A stretch of DNA of 64,000 nucleotides from Salinisphaera sp002433465 (GTDB lineage Bacteria; Pseudomonadota; Gammaproteobacteria; Nevskiales; Salinisphaeraceae), in contig NZ_APNL01000014.1 in NCBI RefSeq assembly GCF_040361435.1, forward strand, positions 1 through 64,000, in the 5' to 3' direction. The position numbers and the translations under genes are program-made. Below, in pieces: positions 53,016-61,483 of this stretch (position 1 is the stretch's first letter; each line of letters starts with the position of its first letter). The notes under the pieces were generated by a model that was not told the DNA's origin, did not search any database, and saw nothing but the letters and a program-made list of their open reading frames with translations.

Positions 53016-53831
53016 GTGAAATTCTGTTATGTCGATGAAACGGGCATAGGCGGTGAACCAATCGCGGTCATGGCGGGAATTGTGGTGGACGCGCATAGAA
53101 TGCATCTAACGAAAACTCATTGGAGCGAATTGCTCGATGTTCTCTCCAATATCGTGGGCCAGCAAATCAACGAATTTCATACGCACAAATTCTACGGTGG
53201 AAAAGGAATATGGAAGCAAATTGATGGGCCGAAGCGGGCTGAAATAATAACGGCCGTTATCAACTGGATGGCAGCCAGAAAGCACAAGGTCGTCTATTCC
53301 GCTGTGCTCGTCTCGGCACTCAACGAGCAGATAGAAGAAGGAAACGGAATACTGTCCGACTTCACGCTATGGCGAACGCTGGGTTTTCACCTCGCGTTAG
53401 CTTTGCAGCGCGCACATCAAGGCGAATCAAAAACGAAAGGACATACCGTGCTGGTTTTTGATGAGGAGGTGCACGAGAAGTCGGAATACACTTCGCTGTT
53501 GTTGTCTCCGCCGGATTGGAGCGACGAATACTACAACCGTGGTAAGAAGCAAGATCCGCTCGATCAGCTTATAGATGTTCCGCATTTCGTCGACTCTACA
53601 AAAGTAGAGCTTGTTCAGGTTGCCGATTTGTACGCTTTCATCCTTCGCCGGCATTTCGAACTGGCCTCTGGCTTAGAAGAACCAAAGTATGCAGACGAGG
53701 AGGAAAAAATAAGCGAGTGGTCTAGCGCAATATTGAAGCAAACTATATCTAAGGCCAATATCTATCCAAAAACAAAAGTTTCAGCCGCCGCTCAAGCCTT
53801 TCGCGATGTGGCCCCGCCTTGTTGCCTATAA
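53016..53831 (+). CDS. Cassette 2: DUF3800 protein
   Basis: A 271-residue protein with a GTG start 20 bp after the attC core. MKFCYVDETG at the N-terminus, VVYSAVLVSALNEQI and VLVFDEEVHEKSEY are typical DUF3800 motifs. The conserved Asp residues suggest an RNase H-like fold. DUF3800 proteins are common in integron cassettes and genomic islands; their activity is not established. AT content is higher than in the neighbouring core genes. Confidence 0.85.
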   Translation: MKFCYVDETGIGGEPIAVMAGIVVDAHRMHLTKTHWSELLDVLSNIVGQQINEFHTHKFYGGKGIWKQIDGPKRAEIITAVINWMAARKHKVVYSAVLVSALNEQIEEGNGILSDFTLWRTLGFHLALALQRAHQGESKTKGHTVLVFDEEVHEKSEYTSLLLSPPDWSDEYYNRGKKQDPLDQLIDVPHFVDSTKVELVQVADLYAFILRRHFELASGLEEPKYADEEEKISEWSSAILKQTISKANIYPKTKVSAAAQAFRDVAPPCCL

Positions 53832-53835
53832 AAAT

Positions 53836-53910
53836 ATCCAACAGTGCGCTGCACTTGACCGTCCAAAGCGCTGGCGCGTTTCGGCCGGCAACTGAGCTTA
53901 GGCGTTAGGC
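53836..53910 (+). repeat. attC site 2 (75 bp)
   Basis: The ends are ATCCAAC (53836-53842) and GTTAGGC (53904-53910), both exact matches to RYYYAAC and GTTRRRY. The arms GCACTTGACCGTCC and GGCCGGCAACTGAGC are nearly the same as in the other three sites. Confidence 0.92.
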
Positions 53911-53946
53911 GCAATGCATGAAATCTAGAAAAGAAGGGGTATTTGT

Positions 53947-54324
53947 ATGATTTTTAAGACGTTCTTATTGGCCACGCTCTTGAGCGTTACCGTTACCGCT
54001 TGGGGGGCAGGATTGACCGGGCCGCAGAGGCACGCCGTTCGATCCGCGGAGCAGTACTTGAGTTTTCAGGGATTCTCTCGAAATGGCCTTATTGAACAAC
54101 TATCTTCCGAAGGTGGTGAGGGATATAGCGTTGCAGACGCTACAGCAGCAGTAGATAGTTTGGACGTCGATTGGAATGCCCAAGCGGTAAAATCCGCACG
54201 TCAGTATCTTGAAATACAGGGGTTTTCTTGTACTGGGCTCATTGAGCAGCTTTCTGCGGAGGGTGGCGATGGCTATACGGAGCCCCAGGCACGCTACGGA
54301 GCGAACCAAACAGATGCGTGCTAG
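53947..54324 (+). CDS. Cassette 3: Ltp-family exported protein
   Basis: A 125-residue protein with an AAGGGG ribosome site. The signal peptide is residues 1-20 (ending AWGAG; no lipobox Cys). Two Ltp repeats follow: residues 27-72 (AVRSAEQYLSFQGFSRNGL, IEQLSSEGGEGYSVADATAA) and 78-120 (AVKSARQYLEIQGFSCTGL, QLSAEGGDGYTEPQARYG). Ltp proteins of Gram-positive prophages block injection of related phage DNA (superinfection exclusion). A periplasmic phage-entry function is inferred for this cassette. Confidence 0.85.
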   Translation: MIFKTFLLATLLSVTVTAWGAGLTGPQRHAVRSAEQYLSFQGFSRNGLIEQLSSEGGEGYSVADATAAVDSLDVDWNAQAVKSARQYLEIQGFSCTGLIEQLSAEGGDGYTEPQARYGANQTDAC

Positions 54325-54337
54325 CAGTTTGAGGGGC

Positions 54338-54440
54338 ACCTAACGAGGCGCTGCAGTTGACCGCCCAAATCGCTGCCGCGCTTTGGGTTCCCTACGCGGC
54401 CTTCGGCCGCTACGGCGGCAACTGAGCTTGGGCGTTATGC
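54338..54440 (+). repeat. attC site 3 (103 bp)
   Basis: The ends are ACCTAAC (54338-54344) and GTTATGC (54434-54440; a common attC variant). The arms match the other sites. The variable terminal stem is longer, with TACGCGGCC-TTC-GGCCGC-TA at the tip. Confidence 0.92.
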
Positions 54441-54459
54441 ATAAAATCTGGGGCAGAAG

Positions 54460-56082
54460 GTGACTGACAAAAAGCCGTATCAATACCTCAAAGCTCTGTT
54501 AGGAAAAGAGCGATTTGCTAATCAATCGTTCCATGATTTCTTAGCCGCCGATTCAAACGTCGAACGATTCGAGATATCAGACGAACACAATTTCGAAGGC
54601 GTGTTGTACGTCAAGAATTCCGAAGAACGCAGACCGAAATGGGCTCAGCTGGCGGATTCCCTTGTCGGCGAGCAGGTAGAGCAACTCACGAATCGATCTA
54701 GCTCCGCAGTATTAATTATCCGAGTTGATGGCGGCGTATTGGCATTCCCGTTTGGCTATGGCCGATTCTTATTAAACATCACTTGTTTTGAGCAGGATTT
54801 TGGCCTTAAAAGCGCACTCAACACGCTAGACCACGAAAGTTTAAGAAGCATCGATCTCCATACGCTTGAAGATCAACCGATCCAAAAGAAGTCGCAAACG
54901 CTAAGGGGGTCGGAGGCAAGTGTATTTGGCATAGATATTTTCAAAGATGTACTTCGAGCAGTTACCGGTGCGCCGCGACCGGGAGTTAACTACAAGAATA
55001 TTGCTGGCGGTGATGCTATCTATTCTTTCGGTGTAGAAATGCTGGTAAATGAGTTTCCACGAGTCGCCGGCGAGCTCGTAGATTATTACCGCGGTGATTT
55101 ATATAAAACATCGTTCAGTTGGGTCGATAACATCAGGCGCATTAAGGACGGGGGCACAATTAGCGACTTAGACCAGGCTCTGGTCAACGCCATAAAAAAT
55201 AACGATCAAGATCTAGTTATTACGCTACCAGAGATAATAAAGTGGGACGAAATTCGTGGCTTCAGTTTTACCAGAACAAAGGGAGATATTACGCCTACAA
55301 TCGAGTCGGCAAAATATCTTGATAACGTCGATGCTGCCACGGTTTCGGTAGAATCAATAAAGCGCGATAGGCTATACGTAACCGATATTCATCAAAATGA
55401 ATTCAACTACTCGATATATACTTGTCTCTACTTAGAGATCGACCAGGGCGATACCAAAAAAATCATCTTTGGTGGTGTTTGGTATGAAATAGACAAATCC
55501 TTCATGAGCGAAATCGAATCGATACTTTCGCAGGTTGAAGTGACAGATATTGCTTTTCCACCAATAGAAGAGTGGATCGAAGAAGACAAATACAAAATTG
55601 AGACTGAGGCCGATTATAATGTTCGCGCCTCTGCGTTTCTAGGTTGCCATTTGCTCGATAAAAAATTAGTAAAATCCACAAAGACGACGTCGCCCATCGA
55701 GCTTTGTGATTTATTCACTGCTCAAAGGCAGCTTATACACGCAAAACATAGAAAAGGGGGGTCCGCTGGATTGAGTCATTTGTTTGCTCAAGGGAATGTT
55801 TCGGCGGAGGTGCTTTTAGGCGATAGAACGTTTCGCAAAAAAGCTCGTACGGTGCTTAGACGAGTAAATCCGCTGGCTGTGGATCTGGTGCCGATTGATG
55901 GCTTGAAAAGCGCGGATTATGAAGTCGTTTTTCTGATACTTGGCGCCGACAGTAATAACGTCAAACAGAGCTTGCCATTTTTTAGCAAAGTGAATTTGGC
56001 TCGAACGTTTGAAAATCTATCGCAGCGCGGATTCACGGTGCGAATCGGCGGCGCCGCAAAAGTGTCAAGAGAAAATGCATAA
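54460..56082 (+). CDS. Cassette 4: DUF6119 / TIGR04141-type protein
   Basis: A 540-residue protein with a GTG start. VLAFPFGYGRFLLN, FEQDFGLKSALNTLD, SLRSIDLHTLEDQP and KSQTLRGSEASVFGIDIFKD are motifs of this sporadically distributed family, and the length fits. No signal peptide or membrane span is seen. Its biochemical function is not established; its scattered distribution and cassette location fit a defence or stress role. The stop codon lies inside the left end of attC 4. A nine-codon frame starting at the attC core (ATG at 54437) ends in TGA that overlaps the GTG start. Confidence 0.82.
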   Translation: MTDKKPYQYLKALLGKERFANQSFHDFLAADSNVERFEISDEHNFEGVLYVKNSEERRPKWAQLADSLVGEQVEQLTNRSSSAVLIIRVDGGVLAFPFGYGRFLLNITCFEQDFGLKSALNTLDHESLRSIDLHTLEDQPIQKKSQTLRGSEASVFGIDIFKDVLRAVTGAPRPGVNYKNIAGGDAIYSFGVEMLVNEFPRVAGELVDYYRGDLYKTSFSWVDNIRRIKDGGTISDLDQALVNAIKNNDQDLVITLPEIIKWDEIRGFSFTRTKGDITPTIESAKYLDNVDAATVSVESIKRDRLYVTDIHQNEFNYSIYTCLYLEIDQGDTKKIIFGGVWYEIDKSFMSEIESILSQVEVTDIAFPPIEEWIEEDKYKIETEADYNVRASAFLGCHLLDKKLVKSTKTTSPIELCDLFTAQRQLIHAKHRKGGSAGLSHLFAQGNVSAEVLLGDRTFRKKARTVLRRVNPLAVDLVPIDGLKSADYEVVFLILGADSNNVKQSLPFFSKVNLARTFENLSQRGFTVRIGGAAKVSRENA

Positions 56083-56179
56083 CAATACGCTGCAGTTGAC
56101 CGCCCAAAGCGCTGCCGCGGTTCGGGTTCCCTCCGCAGGCTTCGCCTGCTCCGGCGGCAACTGAGCTAAGGCGTTAGAT
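56077..56179 (+). repeat. attC site 4 (103 bp), end of array
   Basis: The ends are GCATAAC (56077-56083), which contains the TAA stop of cassette 4, and GTTAGAT (56173-56179). The arms are as in site 3, with tip GCAGGC-TTC-GCCTGC. No further cassette follows; the next gene is a core-type epimerase-like gene. Confidence 0.9.
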
Positions 56180-56291
56180 TAATGTATCAGGGCACTAATG
56201 CTCCGCTATTATCCCACTGGACGGGGCAGTATCTTGAGAAGTAGTCGTGATAGGCGAGGGGCGCGAGCGACACGACGCCGGTAGAAGCAAT

Positions 56292-57248
56292 ATGCATGTC
56301 GTTATAGGCGGTGGCAGCGGGTTCATTGGTACGGCCCTTGCGGAGCGGCTTCGCGAGCGGGGCGATCGCGTCACGCTGATTTCGCGGTTTGCTGGCGAGG
56401 GGCGAATTACCTGGGCCCAGGTCAAGGATGACCCGTTTCCCGCATGCGACGCTGTCGTCAACTTAGCCGGCAAGCATATTCTCGATCTCACCCGCCGCTG
56501 GACGCTAGCGTATCGGGATGAAGTGCTGGCCTCGCGCATTGAAACAACCGAAGCCCTGGTCGCGGCGATCAACCGTATGGCGTCGCCGCCCGAAGTGTTC
56601 GTATCCACCGCCGGCAAGTGCTTTTACGGCACGGCCGAGCTCGACGGCGAGCAGGCGTATCCCGAGTTAACGGAAGAGTCGGAACCCATGGGCATCGACT
56701 TTCCGGCCGAGCTGGTCAGCCAGTGGGAGCGCGCTGCCGAAGGTATCGACACGAGCCGTACACGGCATGTGCAGGTGAGGATCGGCGTGGTGCTCGGCGC
56801 CGTGGAGCGCAAGTCCTATATCGGCAAGCTATGGCGAATCGGCCGCGCGCGCGGCTTTCTGCCCATCATACGACTGCCCTTCTGTCTGGGCATGGGGGCG
56901 ACCATCGGCCATGGCAGGCAGCCGTTCCCCTGGATTCATATCGACGACATGGTGGGCATTCTGCTGCACGTGATCGACAACCCGCAGCTTCAGGGCCGCT
57001 ACAACGCCGTCGCGCCGGGTATCGTGTCCAACCATGACTTCACCCATGCCTTCGCGCGGCAGCTGAAGCGACCCGTGGTGTGGGCCGCGCCACGCTGGCT
57101 GATTAAACGCGTGGTGGGCGCCGAGCGTGCTTCCATTCTCCTGGAGGGGCAGAACGTAAAGCCCAAGAGAACGCTGGAATCGGGCTACCGGTTCGAGTAC
57201 CCGACGATCGATAGTGCGTTGGACGACCTCGTTGAGATCACGGTCTGA
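56292..57248 (+). CDS. TIGR01777-type NAD(P)-binding epimerase-like protein
   Basis: A 318-residue extended SDR-like protein. MHVVIGGGSGFIGTALAERL is the NAD-binding start; the ATG at 56292 is clearly the family start. VFVSTAGKCFYGTAELDGEQ, QWERAAEGIDTSRTRHVQVR and PFPWIHIDDMVGILLHVIDN are characteristic of the SDR39U1/YfcH group. The physiological substrate of the group is unknown. It is the first gene right of the cassette array, with GC-rich codon use like the core genome. Confidence 0.88.
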   Translation: MHVVIGGGSGFIGTALAERLRERGDRVTLISRFAGEGRITWAQVKDDPFPACDAVVNLAGKHILDLTRRWTLAYRDEVLASRIETTEALVAAINRMASPPEVFVSTAGKCFYGTAELDGEQAYPELTEESEPMGIDFPAELVSQWERAAEGIDTSRTRHVQVRIGVVLGAVERKSYIGKLWRIGRARGFLPIIRLPFCLGMGATIGHGRQPFPWIHIDDMVGILLHVIDNPQLQGRYNAVAPGIVSNHDFTHAFARQLKRPVVWAAPRWLIKRVVGAERASILLEGQNVKPKRTLESGYRFEYPTIDSALDDLVEITV

Positions 57249-57329
57249 TGCACAGGCGGTTACTGAATCAAATGGCGCCTCGCTGGTCGTGCATATTAGG
57301 GAACGTCTTCGAACGGTCGATTCTTGCTG

Positions 57330-58304
57330 TCAGCCGGCTAGTCCACCCACAAACCCATCAATAGCCACCGCCGTGCGCCGCGGCGCTTCGCGGATCGGCG
57401 TATGGCCGACGTCGTCGAACACGGTGACCGTGGCGTTGGGCAGATTGTCTTCCAGTTCCTGGGTGACTTTTACATCGAAGATTGCGTCCTTCCGGCCCCA
57501 GATCACGAGTGTGGGCATGCGCAGGGAGTGCAGCACCATATGGAAGGTGCTGGGCGGCAGGTGGGTCTGGGTGTTGAGCAGGCTGTCGAGTACCTGCGTG
57601 TAGGCGGCGCGGTGGGCCACGGCCCGTGTGGCCAGGGCCTGCTGGATGCTGTCGGGGATGAACGGCGGCTTGGCCATGGCCACATTTAGCAGGCGCTGGT
57701 AGTCGGCCGCCGTTTCAATCGCCAGCGGGTTGTCGCCCTGGGTGATGGCCTGCATCACCGGCGAGGGGTTGTCGGCATAGACGCCGGCGCTGTCCACCAG
57801 TACCAGCCCGCGCACCTGCTGCGGGCGGGCCATGGCGAAGAGTGCGGCGACGCCGCCGCCCATGGAGTGGCCGACCAGCACATAGCGTTGCGCGCCGATG
57901 GCATCGACAAAACGGCCCAGGGTTTGGGCCATGCTGTCGGCGGAGGCGTCGTTGGCCAGCGGGGTGCCGCCATGGCCGGGCAGGTCCGGAATGATGACGT
58001 GCCAGCGATCGGTGAGATCGCGGGCGACCTCGTTCCAGTGGTTGCGATCGCCGGTGTAGCCGTGCAGCAGGATCAGCGTGGGGGCGTTGGCCGGGCCGCC
58101 CTCGGAATAAGGCATACCGCGGCCGTCCGGCAGGGTGGCGGTATGGTTGGTCAGCCCCGCCCAGGCGCGTTCCTGTTGCATGAAGGCATCGAGCTGCGCG
58201 GTGGCAGACCCGCTGCCCATATGGGCACAGCCGGCGAGCAGGCCAAGCGCGGCAACCAGCAGCAGCCGGCTGAAAACAAGGGCGTGATTCGAGCGATGAC
58301 GCAT
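57330..58304 (-). CDS. Alpha/beta-hydrolase lipoprotein
   Basis: A 324-residue protein starting at the ATG at 58304. The signal peptide ends in a lipobox (GLLAGC). The hydrolase core has LILLHGYTGDRNHW (oxyanion region), GHSMGGG (nucleophile Ser), WGRKDAIFD (Asp) and DDVGHTPI (His). It is anchored facing the periplasm. The substrate may be an ester or lipid. It is convergent with the epimerase-like gene and separated from it by 81 bp. Confidence 0.9.
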   Translation of the reverse strand: MRHRSNHALVFSRLLLVAALGLLAGCAHMGSGSATAQLDAFMQQERAWAGLTNHTATLPDGRGMPYSEGGPANAPTLILLHGYTGDRNHWNEVARDLTDRWHVIIPDLPGHGGTPLANDASADSMAQTLGRFVDAIGAQRYVLVGHSMGGGVAALFAMARPQQVRGLVLVDSAGVYADNPSPVMQAITQGDNPLAIETAADYQRLLNVAMAKPPFIPDSIQQALATRAVAHRAAYTQVLDSLLNTQTHLPPSTFHMVLHSLRMPTLVIWGRKDAIFDVKVTQELEDNLPNATVTVFDDVGHTPIREAPRRTAVAIDGFVGGLAG

Positions 58305-58560
58305 GGCGATCTCCAGCAGCGCCGGCTGATCGGGCCGGCCTTGTGCATCATGGCACGTGCGCCGCGAACGGCGCGCGGTCGCGGCGTCGGCGGTTGGCAT
58401 GATCGAAAGGCGATAGCCGGCGCGGTTAGCGATGAGGGCGATCGGTCGCGGTGCACGAAGCGCCTACGAGCAGCCGTTATAATCGGCCGCCAATCCATAA
58501 AGCCGGCCCGCAAGGTTCTGCGCAGCGTTTGTCGCAGCCTGACGCGGACCGGGATGCGCG

Positions 58561-59829
58561 ATGCACCCTGCGTTTTTTGCTTTGCTGTTCGTGCTGGTTG
58601 TCAGCATTCCGTTGTGGCTTCGCTACCAGCGCCACCGCAGGGTGTCGCGGCGGCTGGCCGCCCAGGATGACGCCGATACGCTGTCGCCGCGGGATCAGCT
58701 GGCCGTTGCCCTAGCATATCCGCACGAAGTCCTGATCGATGGCCGCGTGCACGCCACTCAAGGAGAGTTCGGCGTCACGGGCGGCCCCAGCCGCGACCGG
58801 CGAATTTATATCGGCGATCTATGGGTGCGCGTGCATGAAAGCCTGCTGGAGTCGATCGCGCCGTATTGCACCGCCCGTGTCGTACGCGCCTGGGACAAGT
58901 CGCTGGTGGTCGAACTCAACGGCGTGCCCGTGCTGCCTACGCTGGTGGCGGGCGATACGCCGCCGGAAAACCACAAAGACCACGGCGTGCGGTTGCTGGG
59001 TGAGTACCGCGAGAGCGGCGCCGATTTTCGTCTGCGCTTGAGCGACAGCGCGGTCGAAACCGGCGGCTTGCGGGTGATAAGCGCGAGCCTGATCGCCCTG
59101 GGCGCGGTGATCGTGATGCTGGCGGTGCCGAGCCTGCACCCGGTGTGGTTCGGCGTGGGCAGCCTGCCGCTAGTCTGGGGTTTGCTCGTCTATAGGCCCG
59201 GGTCGAGCGTGGGCAGGTACGAGCAGGGCGAGCGCCTGTTTCGGGTACGCGGCCGCGTGAGCGTGGCCGACCGCGAAGCGGATATACCGGGCAGCGAACG
59301 AATCGGCGAGCTAACCGGCGATGAGTCGGCGCGTATATCGCAGATGATGATCAACCAGGCGGCCACCGGGCCGGTTCTCAGCCTAGCCCGGAAATGGCCC
59401 GTGGTGCTGATCGGCAATATCGTGTTTCGCTACCCCGAACACTGGCTCGAAACCCTGCGCGAGCGTACGCCGGCGGTCGCCGACGTCACGGTGACGCAGC
59501 GTGGGCAGGTGATCAGCCATGCGGCGTTGTCGCGCTACAACGAGCTGCGACATTTTCCGCCCGTGGACTGGCTTTCGCACGCGCTGGTGGCCGGTTTGGC
59601 CCTGGCGGCTATCGCGATCGCGCTTTTTTGCGGCACGGCGACCTATCGCACGCCCATGGATCTTGCGGCCAGTGCATCAGCTATGGACTGGCTCGACCGG
59701 CTGCCGGCGGCGCTGGCGTTCTATGGCCTGGCAGGACTTGGCGTGTATCACGGTATTTGTGCCGTGGTGGGGTTGTTGCGCGGACGCGATCGCAGCGCGC
59801 GCCTGGCGCGCTGGCTGGCTGCGCAATAG
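58561..59829 (+). CDS. IgaA/UmoB-like inner-membrane protein (tentative)
   Basis: A 422-residue protein. A first hydrophobic span is near residues 3-20, two spans are near 175-215 (LIALGAVIVMLAVP, PLVWGLLVY), and two more lie near 340-365 and 385-410. The N-terminal soluble part (LSPRDQLAVALAYPHEVLID, TARVVRAWDKSLVVELNGVPV) recalls the IgaA/UmoB attenuators of the Rcs stress response, but it is shorter than IgaA (about 710 residues). The similarity is weak, so the assignment is tentative; no rcs genes are nearby. Confidence 0.45.
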   Translation: MHPAFFALLFVLVVSIPLWLRYQRHRRVSRRLAAQDDADTLSPRDQLAVALAYPHEVLIDGRVHATQGEFGVTGGPSRDRRIYIGDLWVRVHESLLESIAPYCTARVVRAWDKSLVVELNGVPVLPTLVAGDTPPENHKDHGVRLLGEYRESGADFRLRLSDSAVETGGLRVISASLIALGAVIVMLAVPSLHPVWFGVGSLPLVWGLLVYRPGSSVGRYEQGERLFRVRGRVSVADREADIPGSERIGELTGDESARISQMMINQAATGPVLSLARKWPVVLIGNIVFRYPEHWLETLRERTPAVADVTVTQRGQVISHAALSRYNELRHFPPVDWLSHALVAGLALAAIAIALFCGTATYRTPMDLAASASAMDWLDRLPAALAFYGLAGLGVYHGICAVVGLLRGRDRSARLARWLAAQ

Positions 59830-59943
59830 TTTGCCGGGAGGCGGGTGGCCTAGCCATAGGGCACGCGAAGATGCGACCGGCTACGTAGCGCGCTCGGAAA
59901 ACGCCGTCGATCGGCGCGATCGGGTTGGAGGCACGCCAAGGAC

Positions 59944-59967
59944 GAGCCCGCCGGGGGCGGCGGGCTC
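59944..59967 (-). terminator. Strong stem-loop after the condensation-domain gene
   Basis: GAGCCCGCC / GGCGGGCTC (loop of 6 nt) lies just past the stop at 59978 on the minus strand. No U tract follows, so it could be an RNA-stabilising or rho-dependent structure. Confidence 0.4.
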
Positions 59968-59977
59968 ACGGAGCGGC

Positions 59978-61483
59978 TCAGGCAGCACAAACGGCAGAAG
60001 CCGGCGCTGCCTCGTAATGGTCGATAATCGTCTGCCAGCGGTCGCGTTCCTGGGCGATGTTGCAATCGCCGTGGGCGATCACTTCGTCGACGATGGCGCG
60101 GAACAGGCCGGCAAACGCGGTCAGGCCGGCGCTCATCTCCGCGGTATCGGGATGCATGAAGTTCAGGTTCGTGCCGTGCCCGACCCGGTTGACCCAGTAA
60201 TGCACCGACTTGGCATTGCGCCGGGTACCGATCACGGTAAAGGCATGGGCCGAGAGATCGCGAAAGGTGGGGATCAGCCGGGTATCGATGAACGACAGGC
60301 TGGTCATTTCCGGCGGCATGCTCGACAGCGCCGGGTCCACCACCTTCTGGGCCGGGTAGACCGGGACGCCGATCATGCTGCGCGCGGCCTTGTTGGCCTT
60401 GCGGGCGGCGGCCACGGTCTCGGCAAAGGAGTCGGCAATCGTGAACTCCAGCGGCACCGGATGCGCGAACCAACCCATGCTGTAGTGCTCGGCCTCGGAA
60501 ACACGCGTCGAGCGCGGCGTGCAGATGGTAAAGCGCTCGCTGTGGCGCACCAGCCGCTCGATCAGGGCGGCCACGGCCGTGAAGCCGGCGCTGAGCGAGC
60601 CGCCTGCTTCGGCACAGGCCGCCTCGAAGGCCTCGGATTCGGCCACCGATAGAAAGTCGGGAATGGTGGTCATGCGACCCGGCGCGAAATCTTCCGGGCC
60701 GTTCAGCCCGGTGGCAAAGCAGAAGTCCGGCAATGCGCCGCCGTGCAGGGCCTTGAAGCGCTCCCATTCCGCCACCTGGGGCGAATCGGGCGTCAAGCGG
60801 GCGCAGTAGGCGGTATCGCGCCGGGCATAGTCGGCATACGACGCGCTTTCGGGTAGTTGATCGAACGGGTCGCGCCCGGCACGGAACGCTTCGTAGAACA
60901 TCATGAGCTCTTCGAAAATCATGAACACCGAAAACCCGTCGGTCAGCAGATGATCGAGACAGACGGCGACGGTGAACTCCGGGTTGGCGGTATCGGCGCC
61001 GGCGTTCTCGATACCGAGCGCACTGAAAGAGAACAGATCCCATTCCGGAATGCGCGGCTGGCGTACATCGATCACCGATGCGAAATCGGCCCCGCCACTG
61101 CCGGGCGCGGCCAGGTCCACCGACTCGGCGCTGAGCTCGATATCGTGCGCGGCCACGGTGCGGCTGGCCCAGTCGCCGTCGCGATAGTGAAAGCCTGTGT
61201 GGTAGACGTCGTGGCGCTGCAGATGCGCTTCGCAGGCTTGTTTGAAGGCCGCGTCGTCGTAGTGGTCGAACACCTTGAACGCAATGCCGAGAATGCGCAC
61301 CGCATTGCCCTGCATATAAGCCGAGGTCTCGCGGCTGGAGTCCAGCGCCGCGCGCTGGATTTCCGAAGGCGGCACGCCGTTCTCGGGGGCGCAGGCATGG
61401 GCCCGACGGGCGGCGTCGCTGGCGAAAAACAGCCGTGCGGGGCCGGCGGGCGCCGGCCAGTCGCGTAGTAGATTCATCTCCAT
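59978..61483 (-). CDS. Stand-alone condensation-domain acyltransferase-like protein
   Basis: A 501-residue protein of the NRPS condensation/PapA superfamily. The active-site motif is DHLLTDG (HxxxDG, about residue 180 from position). LSFIDTRLIP and YSMGWFAHPVPLEFTI occur in the second half, as in the DFGWG-like region. No adenylation or carrier domain is present. It probably joins an acyl or amino-acyl group to an alcohol or amine. It is transcribed alone, with a 15-bp palindrome 70 bp upstream and a strong hairpin downstream. The ATG is preceded by GGGAG. Confidence 0.85.
   Translation of the reverse strand: MEMNLLRDWPAPAGPARLFFASDAARRAHACAPENGVPPSEIQRAALDSSRETSAYMQGNAVRILGIAFKVFDHYDDAAFKQACEAHLQRHDVYHTGFHYRDGDWASRTVAAHDIELSAESVDLAAPGSGGADFASVIDVRQPRIPEWDLFSFSALGIENAGADTANPEFTVAVCLDHLLTDGFSVFMIFEELMMFYEAFRAGRDPFDQLPESASYADYARRDTAYCARLTPDSPQVAEWERFKALHGGALPDFCFATGLNGPEDFAPGRMTTIPDFLSVAESEAFEAACAEAGGSLSAGFTAVAALIERLVRHSERFTICTPRSTRVSEAEHYSMGWFAHPVPLEFTIADSFAETVAAARKANKAARSMIGVPVYPAQKVVDPALSSMPPEMTSLSFIDTRLIPTFRDLSAHAFTVIGTRRNAKSVHYWVNRVGHGTNLNFMHPDTAEMSAGLTAFAGLFRAIVDEVIAHGDCNIAQERDRWQTIIDHYEAAPASAVCAA

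Larger units (their letters stand above)
52613..56179 (+). mobile_element. Integron cassette array without a visible integrase (CALIN)
   Basis: Four cassettes, all on the plus strand, each with one CDS and one attC site. It starts at a lone core GTTGGGT (52613-52619) and ends at GTTAGAT (56173-56179). The attC sites share nearly identical arms (GCTGCAGTTGACCGCCCAAA and GGCGGCAACTGAGCTTAGGC), typical of a sedentary chromosomal integron. No tyrosine recombinase of IntI type is encoded within the window on either side; the only one is XerC 35 kb away. Confidence 0.9.

Noticed and set aside
52921..56179. CRISPR-like or simple REP repeats
   Set aside because: Only four repeats of differing length, each directly after a CDS and with attC core ends; spacing and structure fit integron recombination sites.
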